Shown: one piece after another, positions 62,717 to 64,000 of the stretch
Layout of the letters: every line of letters starts with the position of its first letter
How positions within the stretch are numbered: position 1 is the stretch's first letter
Assembly (NCBI RefSeq): GCF_001561915.1
Contig: NZ_LSKU01000001.1
Span: forward strand, 868,678-932,677
Direction of reading: 5' to 3'
Length of the DNA stretch: 64,000 nt
DNA from: Tepidibacillus decaturensis
GTDB lineage: Bacteria > Bacillota > Bacilli > Tepidibacillales > Tepidibacillaceae
Position numbers and translations under genes: made by a program
The notes under the pieces: generated by a model
What the model was told of the DNA's origin: nothing
Seen by the model: the letters and a program-made list of their open reading frames with translations, nothing else
The model's database searches: none

Positions 62717-63625
62717 ATGGAACGAGAATATTTAAAAAAGGGAATATATAATGTTAAAGCCATTTCAAAAAAGTTAGGAATACAACCTGGCACATTAAGG
62801 GCCTGGGAAAGAAGATACAAAATCGTTACCCCGAAACGAAATGAGGTTGGTCACCGAATTTATTCCGAACATGATCTAATGGTTTTAAAGTGGCTTGTAG
62901 ATAAAGTCCAACAAGGTTTTACGATTAGTCAAGCGGTTGATTTACTTCTAGAAGAAGAGAAAAATTTAACTTCATTAATACCTTCGGATGGGATCTTGAA
63001 TCTGAAAAAGGAGGAGATCCAAAAAAAGATATTCAATTCGCTTTTGGAATTTAATGAGGTAGAAGCTGAAGAATTGATCAATTATGCATTAAGTTTTTAT
63101 CAAGTAGAAACCATCCTAATGGACATTTTATTACCGATTGCAAAATCAAGTGAGGGAATTACTAAATCGATCACAGAAGGTCAATTGAGATATATTAAAA
63201 ATTGGATTCGAATTAAAACATTATCTATTTATCAACGAATCCCAATCCGGCCTATATTACCAAAAGTACTTACAATATCGACATCTGATGAACTAGATGA
63301 ACTAGTGATTATCATATTATCTATTTTTTTAAGACTTAGAGGCTTCGAAGTGTATTACTTAGGACAATCTTTAGATAAGAAAATTATAATGACCTTGTTA
63401 CATAAACTAGACCCGGTTTTCCTTTTCACTATCGAAACAGAAGAGCTTACAGTGATAAATCATCTTTTGCCTTGGTTATATGAAAACTTTCCACATGTGA
63501 AATTAGGAATTTTAGGTGCTAAATCAGAAGAGGGCCAAAAACATCATTTGGGAGAAAGTATGAAAGAATGGGAAAACTGGTTGAATGCTAACTTAAATAC
63601 AAATGATATGTTGATGAATTCGTAA
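62717..63625 (+). CDS. MerR-type regulator with a cobalamin-domain-like C-terminus
   Basis: A 302-residue protein. The N-terminus is a MerR winged helix (YNVKAISKKLGIQPGTLRAW, ERRYKIVTPKRNEVGHRIYS). A helical middle (about 95-180) and a Rossmann-like end (PKVLTISTSDELDELVIIIL, then FEVYYLGQSLDKKI) follow the plan of CarH/LitR light sensors. The lower-ligand His of the E/DxH motif is replaced (DELDEL), so it probably does not bind B12 in the usual way. ATG 62717 with GAGGGTGGGG just before. It may control neighbouring genes such as lctP; target unknown. Confidence 0.8.
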   Translation: MEREYLKKGIYNVKAISKKLGIQPGTLRAWERRYKIVTPKRNEVGHRIYSEHDLMVLKWLVDKVQQGFTISQAVDLLLEEEKNLTSLIPSDGILNLKKEEIQKKIFNSLLEFNEVEAEELINYALSFYQVETILMDILLPIAKSSEGITKSITEGQLRYIKNWIRIKTLSIYQRIPIRPILPKVLTISTSDELDELVIIILSIFLRLRGFEVYYLGQSLDKKIIMTLLHKLDPVFLFTIETEELTVINHLLPWLYENFPHVKLGILGAKSEEGQKHHLGESMKEWENWLNANLNTNDMLMNS

Positions 63626-63650
63626 AGCTTCTTCGATGAAGCTTTTTCTT
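63624..63650 (+). terminator. Terminator of the MerR-type gene
   Basis: AAAGCTTC (63624-63631) and GAAGCTTT (63638-63645) form a stem beginning at the stop codon, followed by TTCTTTT. Confidence 0.85.
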
Positions 63651-63752
63651 TTTTCAATTTTATTTACTATCTTAAAAGTTTTGTAAAAAAGAAAAATTTT
63701 GTATTGCTAACTAATTAAATTTATTATTTAATAGTAGTATAAAGCTAGAGCA

Positions 63753-63774
63753 GGTCATCAGATGACCGTATAAT
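63753..63774 (+). promoter_or_regulatory. Operator and -10 element upstream of lctP
   Basis: GGTCAT-CAG-ATGACC (63753-63767) is a perfect 6-3-6 inverted repeat overlapping the region before TATAAT (63769-63774). GGTC-type palindromes of this kind are bound by GntR-family regulators such as LldR. No good -35 hexamer is seen. The rest of 63651-63927 shows nothing else. Confidence 0.5.
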
Positions 63775-63927
63775 CATAATAACGCTTAACTTTTTTGTTG
63801 AAATGAAAGATAGCGCTTTCACAAGTCTAGCTTACTTAGTTAAGGGAAAATTAAGGGGGGAGGCCAATTTTATTTTTTCTTGTTTTCTAAACTAGATAAA
63901 TTGAAGTATGGGGGAGTGTAAAAGAAT

Positions 63928-64000
63928 ATGTGGAGTCAGATTTATGATCCAATGAATTCAATTTTTCTATCAGCTTTAATTACAGCAATACCAATTATTT
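63928..64000 (+). CDS. lctP: L-lactate permease, N-terminal fragment (cut by window edge)
   Basis: The 24 visible codons read MWSQIYDPMNSIFLSALITA then IPII, the characteristic start of LctP-family lactate/proton symporters. GGGGGAG precedes the ATG by 13 bases. The remainder lies beyond the window. Lactate exchange would fit the fermentative enzymes nearby. Confidence 0.8.
   Translation, partial: MWSQIYDPMNSIFLSALITAIPII

Overview
The window is AT-rich DNA from an endospore-forming, Gram-positive member of the Bacillales. The evidence is strong AGGAGG-type ribosome binding sites, many TTG/GTG starts, and blocks in Bacillus subtilis order: mciZ-nudF-endoQ-spoIIM-fur-yqzK-xerD-deoB-punA-pdp-dacF-spoIIAA-spoIIAB-sigF-spoVAA..AF-lysA, scpA-scpB-ytfI-ytfJ-dacB-spmA-spmB-rluB-resD-resE, and fer / ypbB-recQ-ypbD-ypbE. 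Pyruvate-type ferredoxin oxidoreductase genes, and the lack of resABC between rluB and resD, point to an anaerobic or facultatively fermentative relative of Bacillus. I cannot name the genus. No rRNA, tRNA or CRISPR array was seen.

Layout. 1-5.4 kb: the 3' end of a 2-oxoacid:ferredoxin oxidoreductase gamma gene, then a complete branched-chain 2-oxoacid dehydrogenase operon (E3, E1alpha, E1beta, E2). 5.5-7.0 kb: a 14-helix drug-type MFS transporter on the minus strand. 7.2-16.4 kb: an accessory island. 16.5-21.9 kb: methylmalonyl-CoA mutase, a B12-domain/epimerase fusion, a carboxyltransferase, a small protein and an M20 peptidase. 22-51.5 kb: conserved housekeeping and sporulation genes. 51.7-58.5 kb: M14 peptidase, pyrophosphatase, ferredoxin, ypbB/recQ/ypbD/ypbE. 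58.8-62.1 kb: a two-gene pyruvate:ferredoxin oxidoreductase. 62.2-64 kb: a small membrane protein, a MerR-type regulator with a B12-domain-like tail, and the start of lactate permease.

The island is the most unusual part. It carries a translationally coupled sigO-yvrJ-rsoA operon, that is, a two-subunit sigma factor (region 4 and region 2 on separate polypeptides) with a small holin-like membrane protein between them. Around it, four minus-strand genes for proteins without signal peptides (a peptidoglycan-binding LAS metallopeptidase, two 8-cysteine proteins and a protein with hydrophobic segments) share one bipartite promoter, GGTTGTTA-N15-CCCCTTTATA, with invariant spacing, followed at once by a hairpin at the predicted mRNA 5' end. 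A fifth such gene (DUF1906-like) is a truncated remnant. Each has a membrane or lipoprotein gene beside it, usually convergent. I infer a sigma-controlled effector/partner system, perhaps bacteriocin-like and comparable in logic to uviA/uviB/bcn or tcdR/tcdE/toxin loci. The function is not proven.

Twelve genes carry an apparent one-base deletion; eleven lie in A-runs of 6-8. Because xerD, pdp, fur, lysA, resE, recQ and spoVAA are affected, sequencing error is the likeliest cause. I give those genes their full corrected extents.
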